A stretch of 64,000 bases of DNA, taken from assembly GCA_000231825.2 (NCBI GenBank), contig JH720399.1, positions 62,001-126,000 of the forward strand, written 5' to 3'. The position numbers were made by a program, and so were the translations under genes. Origin of the DNA: Tetrahymena elliotti 4EA (lineage: Eukaryota; Ciliophora; Oligohymenophorea; Hymenostomatida; Tetrahymenidae). The number at the start of each line of letters is the position of its first letter. Positions within the stretch are counted from its first letter, which is position 1. This document shows positions 36,985-49,006 of the stretch, one piece after another. The notes under the pieces are model-generated. The model was not told the origin of the DNA, made no database searches, and saw nothing but the letters and a program-made list of their open reading frames with translations.

Positions 36985-38035
36985 TTATGTTATTAATATT
37001 GTTACTATAAATTAAATAAATATATGCCCTTCTTAATCAAAAATATATATTTGTAATTTCAGTAAATCTTAATCTAATAAAAAATTAAATTAATTGCATG
37101 GCTATAAATTTACAAAATTATATTTCATAAAATTCGCAAAATATTATTTCTTAAAATTCATTCATAATTAACAACAATCAGCTCGATTTAATTTAATTTA
37201 TTCTACTAATTAAAATATTTCCTTAATAGTTATCGAATTCTCATTTATTCTTCATACTTTTATTTAAGTCTTCTTAAATTTTATTCAAAAATAATATGTA
37301 TCAATTCATTTTAATATGATTTATTTATTTTACAAATTTAAATATTCTTAATAATAATTAAATTCACATTTATTAATCTTAATTTTCAATATTTAGGTTT
37401 TCTTAAATTTCATTCAAAATTAATTTTTTAATTAAAATAGTTAATGAACTAATTAATAATCAAAGCCATCTTATTAATCTATGTTTATTTATTTAAATCA
37501 TGCTAATATTTGTTCATAAGTAACAAAAATCAACTCGAATTGTTTAATTTATTCTACTAATTAAAATATTCCTTTAAATTCACTTATTATCATTCAAAAA
37601 TAACAAAATCCATTCATTTTTCTTTGATTTATTTTACTATTCATTTCTCATTTATTCATCTTATTTAACTTTACTCTTCTTAAATTTCATTCTAAAAATC
37701 TATTTAATTTTTTAATTAAAATATTGTATGAACTACTATATTTATTTATTTATTTATTTATTTAAGTGGTGTTATTATTAGTTCTTAAGTATCAATAATA
37801 CAACATTATTAATTCTATTAATTAAAATATTTCCTGAATTAAGAAGTAAAATCAGAATAAACTTAAAATAAAATATTTAATTTAATTCTATTGACTTTAC
37901 ACTTCCTTTTTTAGACTATCACAAAGAAAATTTTTAATAAGTTCAGATAATTATTTTTGTTAATTTATTTATATTTAAAATACGGAATAAACAAAAATGA
38001 TTTTTACAATTTAAAATTTTTAAATGTAAATATGA
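36985..38035. other. Spacer with degenerate tandem repeats
   Basis: Most of this spacer is built from imperfect direct repeats (annotated separately). No coding signal. Confidence 0.5.
37140..37850. repeat. Degenerate tandem/direct repeats in spacer
   Basis: The core TTCTACTAATTAAAATATT appears near 37201 and 37552, with a variant (TTCTATTAATTAAAATATT) near 37814. Each is followed by a CCTTAA-like segment. A second core, CTTCTTAAATTTCATTC, occurs with variations near 37269, 37400 and 37675. The spacing is roughly 130-350 bases, so this is an old, diverged tandem duplication rather than a clean array. Confidence 0.55.
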
Positions 38036-39598
38036 TCATTAAACGAATTAAAATTTAACAATTTCTTACAAAATTTCTCTTCTAAAACTCTTTTTTAATG
38101 TTGAAATATTTACTGCTTGACATATTTTAAAATAAGGTTTAAAAGGAATTTTTCTTGTATTAATCACACTATGAGCGAAATTAGCAATTATATTTATGTC
38201 TTTGTTCACATGACAAATTAAATTATTTTACTGCATGATGCATCTTTCGAAAACTAATTCTAGATGAATCAAACTTTTTTATTGAATTATTTGCTTTGCA
38301 AAATATTCAAATTTTTCTTGAGGTATTTTATTGTCATACATATTTAAGGCTAAAAAAAGTAAACTATTTAGAGTGCTAAGCGATTCTGTTAGAGCTATAA
38401 CCCCTTAGCTAGAAATTTAATTAGTTTAAAGTTAAAGATTTAAATATTTTAGTTTGCTCATGTGACCCAAAGCAGTTGAGAAATAACTAAAACCTTTGTC
38501 ATCTATTTCATTCATTTTTAAGTTTAAACTTAAAATTTCTAAATTTTTCATTCTTTTAAAATATTTAGCAGATGAAGAAAATCCATCTCCTTTAATGCCA
38601 TTCATAGTGAAATCACCTTCGAAGTGAAGAAGATTAGGATATTCACACAGCCTTTCAAATAATAAAGAAAATCCTTTTGAACCTAATTCATTACAACTTA
38701 AATCAATTTTTAAGATAGAAAATCTTTATTTATAAAGCAAAGAGCAAGCAATAATGTCAATTTTTTTAGGATCGATTTTGCACCACTTAAAACTAAATGA
38801 AAGCTTAATTAAAGTATTTTGTTTACTCAAATAAGATTCCAAATACCTCAATGATTTCATGTTCAAATAACTGTATTACATATCTAATCTTAGATGGAAC
38901 AATCTTAATTTTGACAATATTGTTGTAATTTGTTACATAGTAATTTCTGAAATACTTCTCTTAGGTAGAGATAATTAAAAGTAATTTATTTATTCTTTAT
39001 AATCATTTAAATGTTCTTGTAAAGATAAACCGCCTTGAGCAAAGCTTTCATTAACATCAATGAAATCAAAACTTAATTGATTGATTTATTTTATATCATC
39101 TAGTTAAGAAATAATTGTCTCTTTGATCAAAGATCTCCATAAATCTTTTTCTTTTTCATCTATTTCATTAATAATTTATTCTTCTTAATTCTAATCTGCA
39201 TTTTGGTTTACATTTTTCAGCTAAATTTATTATTTATTTTACTATTTATTGATCGTTTAAATAGATTAGCTCTTTCTATTAAATTACCTACCATTATTGA
39301 CTAATTATAAAGTCACTCTTCTTCCTATTTATTGTTATAAAGCTTTTTCCTGTTTATTTTGTTAAGATTAGGCATCATTTATTTTAACCTAATCTTAGTT
39401 TACAGATGATTTCTTGACAGCTAGCTAATTCTGTAAAGCTAAATTAGAATAATTCTCTTTAAATTAAATATTTCTATCTTAAATAACCTTTTCACTAGTT
39501 TGTTGATTTACTTTTAAAGTCTGATGTTTTTAGTTTAATCGTTAAAAAATAGTTTTTTAAGTAAGCTCTTCTCTCTAAATTGTTCTACCACCAATCAT
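38036..39598 (-). CDS. Leucine-rich-repeat (RNI-like) protein
   Basis: One frame of 520 aa, start MIGGRTIQREELTQ, stop TGA at 38038-38036. Residues 1-~170 are Gln/Asn-rich with coiled-coil tendency. From ~230 several leucine-rich repeats of the long, RNI type can be read: LRLDMQYSYLNMKSLRYLES, LIKLSFSFKWCKIDPKKIDI, LKIDLSCNELGSKGFSLLF, LEILSLNLKMNEIDDKGFSY and LKYLNLQLQTNQISSQGV. Large families of such LRR proteins are known in ciliates; they usually serve as binding scaffolds. Nothing in the sequence shows a partner. No F-box is apparent. Confidence 0.75.
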
Positions 39599-41081
39599 AA
39601 TCTATCTAAATATTAATTAACAAAATCCAAATATTAATAGAATCTTATTAATAATACTAATTTAAAATATCATAATATTACATTATTTTAAAATTGATAT
39701 TCACTTAATTTGCTTATACTTTGATAACCACTATTGTAAGCGATCTATTAATTATTTAAAAACATAAAATAATATTTCAGATTTGAATTAGTGAAATATA
39801 AAAACTAAAATCAACAACCAACTAATGATGAAAATTATTTAATTTACAATGTACTAAAAATTTCTTTAACAAAATTAGATAGTAATTCACATTAAATTTC
39901 TTTTTAACAAATTATTAGGTTTAAAACAATCAAGTGAATAATTAATGTTAACATTGAAAATGAAATAATTTGATATAATTTAAATTACCACTATAGCCAA
40001 GAAATTCGCAGAGAATGAAGAGTAAATTTAAACAAGTTTCTTTCTTTGAAAAGCGTTCAAGCCATTTACAAATAATTTTTGGTGAAAATAAACATTCTAA
40101 AAAGAAAAAATAAAAAAACTAATTTAAAAAAGATTCTAAGTAAGGAAAGATAAATTTTGGCATTATTTAAAAATGAAGAATCTTAAAAAATCTGAAATAT
40201 TATGAAAATTGAATGTGTAAAATTGAAGCAATTTTTAAAAAAGATAGATTTTAAAATTTATAAAAACAAATCATAGAAATTTTAAGAATCTGAAATAAAA
40301 ATAACAGATTAAAATTTGTTAATGCTTGATATTTTATTTAAAATTTAATTCAAACACTTTATTATGAAAATATGAATGCAATAAAAAGAAATATTTATGA
40401 TTTAAATAAATTTTGTTTTGGAAGTATAGAAAAGAGAGATTCAAAATTCATCAGAAATTAAAATTATGTTATAAAAGATTTACTCAAAAAGTAAATTTTA
40501 GATAATACAAATATAGAAACAAAATATTTCAAAATAATTAAAATGGTTCAATCAATAATTTAAAATTTTGAAAATTAATATCAATTTATTATTCATTCAT
40601 TGAATTTTTTGGTTTTTTCTTTCTTTTTTTTCTTTTTGGTTGATTATCATTGATTTAGTATTATTAAATGATAGTAAGATGCTTGATTAGGTGATTGGAG
40701 ATAGTTGTACAATCTACTTTTGTAAATGTTTTGATTAATTCAAAAAATCAAAAATTATAAATTGCAATATTTTTTGGTGTTTTATTTGAAAGTTGTAAAA
40801 ATTCAAAAATGATGAAAGCAAGCAGACAAGAAGATAAGAAAAGTGTAGTATCTCTGCATGAATAGATGATAATTAATTAATAACTTGTTAATTAAACTAA
40901 ATAAGTAAAGTAAAAAAGGAAAGAATTTAGTAAATCTTTGGTTTGTTTATTTTTTTCTCAAAAAGTTGTTAAGAAACTCTTAGTGAATTAATAGTTTTTA
41001 TAAAAAAAGAAACAGTCTATTAGCGAATAGAAAAAAAGTAATAGAAAGTATTTTGTTTGTTTGTTTGTTTTGTTAATAAAG
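39599..41081. other. Divergent promoter region
   Basis: 1.5 kb between two divergently transcribed genes (LRR protein minus, ZC2HC protein plus). AT-rich with no ORF. It ends with a (TTTG)n run 10-30 bases upstream of the ZC2HC start codon. Confidence 0.5.
41051..41071 (+). repeat. (TTTG)n microsatellite in the 5' leader
   Basis: About five TTTG units lie immediately upstream of the ZC2HC start codon, probably in the 5' untranslated region. Confidence 0.7.
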
Positions 41082-44000
41082 ATGTCTCGATAGGAAAATA
41101 TTACAGAAGTTCAAAATGCACTTAGAACTTTGAAAAGAAAAATGAGTTCAAGGTAGCAGTCTTAGCGCCCTATTGAATTTGAAGATAATGAATTTATATC
41201 TTCTAAGTTAAACGAAGATGAGCTCAATCTTTTAGCAGATAACTATGAGAATGAAAGCATCAAGAAGAAATCAATTTCGACTTCTTCTTCTTCTCAATAA
41301 AATTAATAGGGAGCATCCAATTATAGAAAAGTCTTTGTTCCTAATATAGATTAGGATAGTGAAAATCTAAATGACTTTAACAAGAAAAGGACATAGTAGT
41401 ATGAGAATGAGCAGAATGGCAATAGGAGTGGTAAAAGCCAATATGGAAATTCTTCTACTAATGGCGGAAGACCTTTAAGTGGTTAACAAAAAGGTAAAGA
41501 AGTAAAACAGAGCTAGAAATTATGAGATGATCAAGATTGGGATGAAAACGATGTCTCAACCAAAACAAATAACACTAGAAGCACCTACCATAGCTTAAAT
41601 GAAGAAGCTAATTAAATTAACAATAAATATCAGCAACCTAACAGTAAGTATCGCAACGTCTACAATCCTAAAATACCCATTTAAGGATTCGATGATGATC
41701 AATACTCAAATAAGAATGACTAGGATACATATTTAGGAAATAGCTCGACTAATTAGAAAAGTAAAAATGTTCGATAGTCTGTTCAGTAAGATGATGATTA
41801 TTAATAGGCTATGTAAAATTTTTAGAATATCAAAGATCAAATGCAGGGAGGCATCAAATTCAACCAATAAAAAAGCAGTAATTTACCCCCTCGCAATGGC
41901 CCAACTAAAATAGAAGCTGGAAAAAGCCCAAATTATAAGCAAAACAATAACAAAGAATATGAATATAACTTAGATGATGACAGAAGTCCTTTTTCAGGCG
42001 GAAGCAAATCAAATAGTAATAAAATGGATAGTTAATCAAGTAATAGAGGAAATAACATATATAATAACAAGCAATCTTCAAAATATAGTTAAAAATCATC
42101 TAATTTTGATGATTTTGATGATGATTTTGAATCAAATAATAATTAATAATATTCAGTTGAAAATTATACAAAGAAATCATCTGGAAGTCAGCAAAATAAT
42201 TAGAGAAATAATGATTAAAAATATCAGCAATAGAGAAAGAGCGTAGACAGAGATATGGAAGACAATGAAATATATAATAATTAAGATGAATATGATTAAT
42301 ATAATTCATAGAAAGTTAAACATAAAACAAACACTCACTCTTATTAAAGAATAAATAGTAAACATGGAGATGATGATGGTTATGAATAGCCATAAAAGTA
42401 ACCTTAATAAAATAAGAGAGTCACTTCAGCAAACAGAGTAGAGCCTTCAGGTGAAGATTCTAAGCCAAATAATAGAATGATTTAAAGGTATTAAAAGGTT
42501 GAAGAGGGTTTAATTGTTTGTCCAGAAGGCTGTGGAAGAACATTTAATGAATTTGCCTTAGAAAAGCATGTTAAAGTTTGTAAAAAGGTTTTCTAAGATA
42601 AAAGAAAAGCTTTTGATATTACTTAAAAAAGACAAGTCGTACCTTAAAATGAATAAATTTAGAAAGATGATGAGCAATAAAGAATGGAAATTATGAAAAG
42701 ATAAAAAGAAATGCATGAATGTCCAGATTGTGGCCGCTCTTTCCGTTATGAAACTTTTGAGAAACATGTAAAAATTTGTGTTAGAGTTTTTACAAAGAAG
42801 AATCGTGAGAATTCTTTGAGTCGTAAAACATCATTGAATGTCACAGGTTCAAATTAGACATAGTAATTAACTTCTTCTTCATCTCAAAATAATCCTTAAA
42901 AACTACCACCAACGTAGTTGACTAAGAAATCAAGCTCAACTTAAAATGATAATGAGTAAGATAGTAAGATTAAAAAGCCACCACTAAATCGTACTTAATA
43001 GTAAAATGAGAAGAAAGAAGATAATAGTAAAAAGAATAAAGGAAGTGAATGGGATGAAACTCCAGTAGGTGTTAGCAAATCTAAAAATACTTGGGATGAA
43101 ACCCCAATTGGAGGGAAATCTTCTTAGAAAGGTTGGGAAGAGACACCTGTAGGTGGTAATAAAAAGAACTCTTGGGAGGACACCCCTGTGGGAGGAAGTA
43201 AATCTAAAAATCAATAATGGGATGAATATCCTTCAACTTAAAATACCTCAGTCCAAAGCAAAGGTGGAAAATCAACTTCTGAATAATCAGAAGCTAGTAA
43301 CAATCCTTGGGATAGTAAAAAGTAAGTAAAAAAATAGTCTTTGCCACCAAAGAAAAAACCTGAGTGGAACAATGACTGGAATGCACCTTCTGAAGAAGAT
43401 GATGGTTTAGCTTTTGGTCAAAAAAATAAAGAAATGGATAGGTAAAGCTAAGAACAAAAAAATTATAATTTTAATAAAAAAATGAAAAGTGCTTAATCAG
43501 GCAGCAAGTATTCTATAGAGAATCCTTCAGAATATGAAATTAATTATGAATAAGATATACAGAAGGATCACGAAGATTAATATGTTTACTCAAAGCCAAA
43601 TATAGGTAAAAAAATCATCCAGTCTGGCAAAAAAAGTCCTATTAATGTATCCTCAAAAGGTTAAAAGCAATAAGTCTAAGCTTTTAATAGGGCAAATGAA
43701 GATGATTATGATGATTAAGAACAGCAATTTTTATATTCAAAAAATAACCGTAACACAGTCAATAATAATAACAATAAGTAAGCAGCCAGGTCTAACTTAA
43801 ATAAATATGAAGAATAAGAAACATATGATAAGGAAAATGAAGAAAGTTCTTCTTAATATTCCAAGCCTTTCTTAAAGAAAAATCAAGGTAATCAAGCTGT
43901 AAGTAAAGCCAAAACTACCTAACCACCTTAACAATAAAATAGTGGTTACTCTAATAATGAATAAGGAGGATTATAAGATATTCCTATTAGCAAAAATAAT

Positions 44001-44675
44001 TAATTTAATTAATAAATTATTGAAATGGAATAAGATATCCTCCAATAAGATTTAATTGAATGTCCTGAAGGATGTGGAAGAAAGTTTGCAGAGAATATTT
44101 TAGAGAAACATGCAAAAGTATGCAAGAAGGTATTCTAACAAAAACGTAAAGTTTTTAACTCAGCTGCAAAAAGATAAGTAGAAGATGAAGAAGGTGGTGG
44201 TGGAGCAGCTAAAATCCAACCAATGTTAAAGCCACCCCCTAGAAAACAAGCCCCAGCTAAAAGTAATAAATTTGATTATGAGAGTAAAGAAGATAATGGG
44301 TACAGGTAAAATGCATAAGGTGATGGCAAAAAGCCCAACTAACCTTTCGATAAAAAACCATTCGATGAGAAAACAAAAGTAGGGAAGAAAAAATCTAAAT
44401 GGTTATTACAGTCAGAAGCTTTTAGAGCTCAAATGAGAATGGCAAGAGGTGAAACTACAAACAGCTAATATGATAACCAATTAGTAAAAGATGCACAAAC
44501 TAGCGACTATATTTAATGTGATTATTGTGGTAGAAAGTTTAATGAGCAAGCTGGTCAAAGACATATACCATTCTGCAAAACAAAATCATAGCAAAATTAA
44601 ATTAAGTAAGGAGGTAAAGCTAAATTAAACTTAACAACCTAAAAATCCTCAACTCCTTCGAACAGAAAATACTGA
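41082..44675 (+). CDS. Four-finger ZC2HC zinc-finger protein with WDETP repeats
   Basis: One intronless frame of 1197 aa, start MSRQENITEVQNALRTLKRK, stop TGA 44673-44675. Four C2HC fingers of the ZC2HC1 type are visible: CPEGCGRTFNEFALEKHVKVC from C480, CPDCGRSFRYETFEKHVKIC from C547, CPEGCGRKFAENILEKHAKVC from C994, and CDYCGRKFNEQAGQRHIPFC from C1146. Fingers 1 and 3 share the following CKKVFxxKRK tail and look like an internal duplication. Residues ~657-715 are five tandem 13-15-residue repeats with core WDETPVGG. The remainder is Gln/Asn/Ser-rich. The ZC2HC1 family is known from animals and protists, often linked to cilia or centrioles; here that is inference. Unlike the well-known short members, this protein is very long. 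Confidence 0.8.
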
Positions 44676-45804
44676 TTACTTTTATAAAATAAATTAGAAT
44701 AATTAAAATAAAATATATCAAATGAAAACTTTACAAATAAATAAATAACTAAACAATAAAACTATATAACTTGAAGCTTATAAATAGTTTTCAATAGTTT
44801 TTTTTAATACCAACAAAAATCTATATAAAATTTTATTTAAACCTGTTTTTAGTATTATACTCAATCCACCCTAGAGTAAATAATAAATATATGTCTTACT
44901 TACATACATCTTGTAGTCATATCTCTTAGTTTCTAATTAAGAATTTTTCATTTACTTTTTAAAATCAAATTTCATTAAATTTTCAAATATCAGACTCATC
45001 AAATTCTAATAGTCAGGCAAATGAATTTAAATGATAAAAGTTAATCAGAATTGATTTTTAAGAGTAAGAATATCCATCTTATCAATTAATTGAAGCCAAA
45101 TCAAATCTCTTAATAGTATTCATAATCCATGTTGTTTATGTAAAATATTCTTTTTATTTGCAAAAACTTTATTTTAAAGGGATTTTTCTTATTATTTCAC
45201 CAAAAATTAGAATTTTGTTAATAATAAAATTAGACTAATCTTTTTTCAAACTCTTTAATCTGAACATTTTTACAAATTTTAATTCATTTTTTTTCTTAAA
45301 TCCATGTTTAAATCAATTTCTAAACCAATAAAAAATACAGTTTGATTTATTAACAAATTTTATATATTATGAATAGTAAAATTACTCTTTGATTTAAAGA
45401 AAAAAATTTTGTTTAGGATTAGAAGAAAAACTAAATGATTTTTATTTAACAGATTAGGTTAACTAAAATAAGATATTGTCATAATTAGATATCAAATAAG
45501 CCAAATCTCTATTCTAAATCAATAATTTAATTTTTTATTTTTATAATATTTCTTTCATTTGATTTTGAAGTTAAATTAAAAATCTCTGAATAAGTTTATA
45601 ATATCATTTTAAATTCAACTCATACCTTTAGTAAAAATAAAATTTGATTTTGAAAATGAAAATATTTTGAGTAGTTAGTTATTGAACTATTTTGAATTAT
45701 TATTATCTGATAAGAATATTTGAAAATTTAATTAAAGTATGAGTAAGCGATTTATAACTTGTTATTTACTGTTATCAAATACTAATAAGCAAAAATTTAG
45801 GAAG
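44676..45804. other. AT-rich spacer
   Basis: 1.1 kb between two plus-strand genes. Nothing recognisable. Confidence 0.5.
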
Positions 45805-47648
45805 ATGTTTTTTTTGTTAATTTTTTGTTTTATTGCAAAATTACATAGCTATTAATTTGAAAACAAGACATAAACACTTTAACCATTTTACTTTAACATA
45901 CACAGTGATGAGCTTGCTAAAATAATGATTCCCAATTCTACATTTGGCTAATACAGAACGGTGTTTAATTATAAAAAAATTGATGGACTAAGTAATCTTA
46001 ATTAATTCTGCAAATTCAAATACCACAATCTCAAAGTTGAAAACTCTGTTTTGTAAACATTAAATTAATCAGTAGATGGCTAGCTTATTAGCTTTTTTAC
46101 ATTTAACAAGTACGTTGTTGCCATTACTGATAAATTTAGAATAATATAATATGCTATTGATATTGAAGAAACTACATAAGACTCAGAAAATAAAAATAAT
46201 ACTAATACTAGCAGTAGTTAATAATTGTACTCATTGGATTAAGTTTAAAATAGAATAACAAGAATATTTGAGAATGTAATTCCTATGAGCATATAAAATG
46301 GTTTACAAGGAGAAATACCATTGCTTGGATATTCTAATGAAAATATAGTACATTTATTTTTTAAGAAAAAATCAATTTACATGTAAATATCTTCATTTAA
46401 TATTTATGAGATTGATAGTAATTATTATAAACCAAGAGATAATATTTATCGCACTCTTTAATTAAGCAAAAGTGAAATTTTAATAGCTAGTGGCAAAGAT
46501 GGATTAGATTACTACAAAATTATAAAAGAAGATAATTCTACTGAAAGATTAACTTTTGCTCATGAGAATATATAAATATTTAAAGATAATGACATAAGAG
46601 ATATTATTTTCTTAAATAAGAATTCTTCAAATTTCATTTATGCTTTGGTTGATTATACAAAAGCAATTTATATTTGTGATTCAAAATTTTAGATTCTATT
46701 TCAAATCAAAGATATTCCACCATAAATAAATCGTATTACAAGTCCTTCTTCTTCTATTTTACTTGCAATAGGTGTTGATCAAGAGTAATTATGAAAATAA
46801 AAAAAATATAAATTTAAAACTTACTTTTAACAAAAATAGAGATGACTCTTACATTAGAGAATATATCATAGATTTGCCAAATAATAATTATACAATTAAT
46901 AGGTTTGCTTTTTTAATTATTTAAGAAATATATTTAAAATGTTTGTAAAAGAAAATATAAAGGAGATGATGATGCTTGGAATGAAATATTTGCTGATAAA
47001 TAAATTAGCTTTGTTTTGGGTAAATATAGGTCGAGAATATTTTTTCATGGTATTAATAGATAATTCTTACCAGAATATGAAATAGATAGCAGAAATTAAG
47101 ATATTATGATAGATCAGAGCTTATATAAAAATATTATTCTTGCTTATTAAATGCCTATCAAAGAAGATTTATTATTGTTTGCTATTACTCCAGATGTAAA
47201 TACCTATTTATTTATTTTTATTGTTGTATTTATGGTTTGATTTTCTAATTAAAAGGAAATATTGAGCATTTCTATCACTTAGACTCCAAATTATTTGGAA
47301 TGTTTAAGTGAATAAGATGGGGAAGGTTCGTTTTAGCTGCAAATGTTTTCCACTGAGTGTGATTCTCTTTCTGAAATAAATCAAGGATATTAAATATGCA
47401 ATAATATACTAGATGTTAAATTTGATATAACAAAAGTTTATATTGATTCTAAAAATTTAACTAATTTAATAATAATTATTGTAATATGCTTGATTCTTTT
47501 AATTTTAATAGCAGTCTTAGTTGGATATAAAGTTATGAAATCTATGAAAAGTAAGTATGAGTAAGTTATTGAGGAAAATAAATCATTAGCTTAAAAATAT
47601 CAGGAATTAGAAAATCAATCTTCCTACATGACAAAATAACAATTTTGA
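45805..47648 (+). CDS. Type I membrane protein, function unknown
   Basis: Exons 45805-46784, 46840-46902, 46952-47195 and 47256-47648 encode 559 aa with all phases consistent. The N-terminus MFFLLIFCFIAKLHSY is a signal peptide. A large extracellular/lumenal part contains repeated beta-type segments (VVAITDKFRIIQYAID, ILIASGKDGLDYYKI, FIYALVDYTKAIYICD, ILLAIGVDQ), which could be propeller blades, although no named repeat is certain. One membrane span near residues 490-515 (LIIIIVICLILLILIAVLVG) is followed by a short charged coiled tail (MKSMKSKYEQVIEENKSLAQ). The topology suggests a surface or endomembrane receptor-like protein. I do not recognise the family. Confidence 0.7.
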
Positions 47649-49006
47649 TTATAAAATCTGATATTATATCTATTTTTAAATTATTTCAATAATATTTTTT
47701 ATGGTTTTAATTTTAAAATATCTTTTTGAAGTATTTAGATTCTTTATTCAATGTTAAAAGTGATAATTCTTTGTTATTTACTTGTTAATTACTCTCATTA
47801 AGTTTATTTTTCATATTAACTATTTAAATTAAACATAGATAAAATTATGTATCAATATTGCTTGTATTATTTCTTTCTTGATTATGAATAAAAATTCGAT
47901 TTTCAATTTGTAAACTCCCCCTCTTTGAATTTGTAATTTTCTAAAATAAACTTATAATCTTTGTTAAAAAATTCAAACATATTTAAATTTTAAGCTTAAT
48001 CTAAACCCTTTGATAAAGACAATAAGAAACTTATTTATTCTAAAAAAATAAAAAAAGTGTTAAATATTTTAAAATGGATCTGATGATTCTTAAATTTAAC
48101 TTTTAGAATTTTTTTATTATTGAAAATGCTTAATTCATAAATTAATTATCTTACTCTCATAACTCAATCTTATATTCTATATGAAATTCATCAAGGGAAT
48201 ACAAATTCATCTTTGTCTCTTAAATTAAATACTCATATGTTTATTATGTCTCAAGAGCCATAACATTAAACAAATTATTCAACTAAACAATTATTTTTTA
48301 ATTTTCAAGAGTAGATTTTTTAAGTAATTAATAAATGCTTGAATAAAATACTTAATTCTATTCGATTTTTTGAGAAAAAACACAATTTTTTGTTAAAAAA
48401 TTACTTTAAATGTATTGTTTAAATTAAAATAATAAACTTTTCAATTTATATAGTAGTAAGACCACATGATTTGCTTTCAAGTATTAAATACCAATTTGCT
48501 TAGAAATCAAATAATTTTTATTATTTTGTAATAAATGATGAAAGGATAAAGATTTCTTAGAATGAATGAATGAGTTAAATTCAAAAATTGAATAAATTTG
48601 AATAGAAGTGATTTTAAAGTTAATCTATTTGAATATTAAGATTGAAATATTTATATAACGAGAAAGAAATTAAAATAGAAGATATTTGATAATAAATTAA
48701 TAAATAGATAGATAGATACTCACTGACTTTGAAATATCTATATAATTTTATTAATTAACAACTTTGCAGCAATAAAAAAGTAATTTTTATTAGTAACAAA
48801 CAAACATACAAGCAAATAAATTAACAAACAAAATAATAATTAAATAAAAACATTTTGAAAAAGAGTAATTTTTCAGGATAAAATAGGATAAAGAGAGTAG
48901 AACTAGAAGCAAATTTAAAAGCTAGTTAGCTAGATAGAAAAAGGAACATAAATTTTGATATTTATATTAGAAGATTATAGAGAGAGAGAAAAGTAAGTAG
49001 GATAAG
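47649..49006. other. AT-rich spacer
   Basis: 1.36 kb with no supported gene. A GATA-rich stretch near 48708 and a GA-rich leader just before 49001 are the only features that stand out. Confidence 0.5.
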
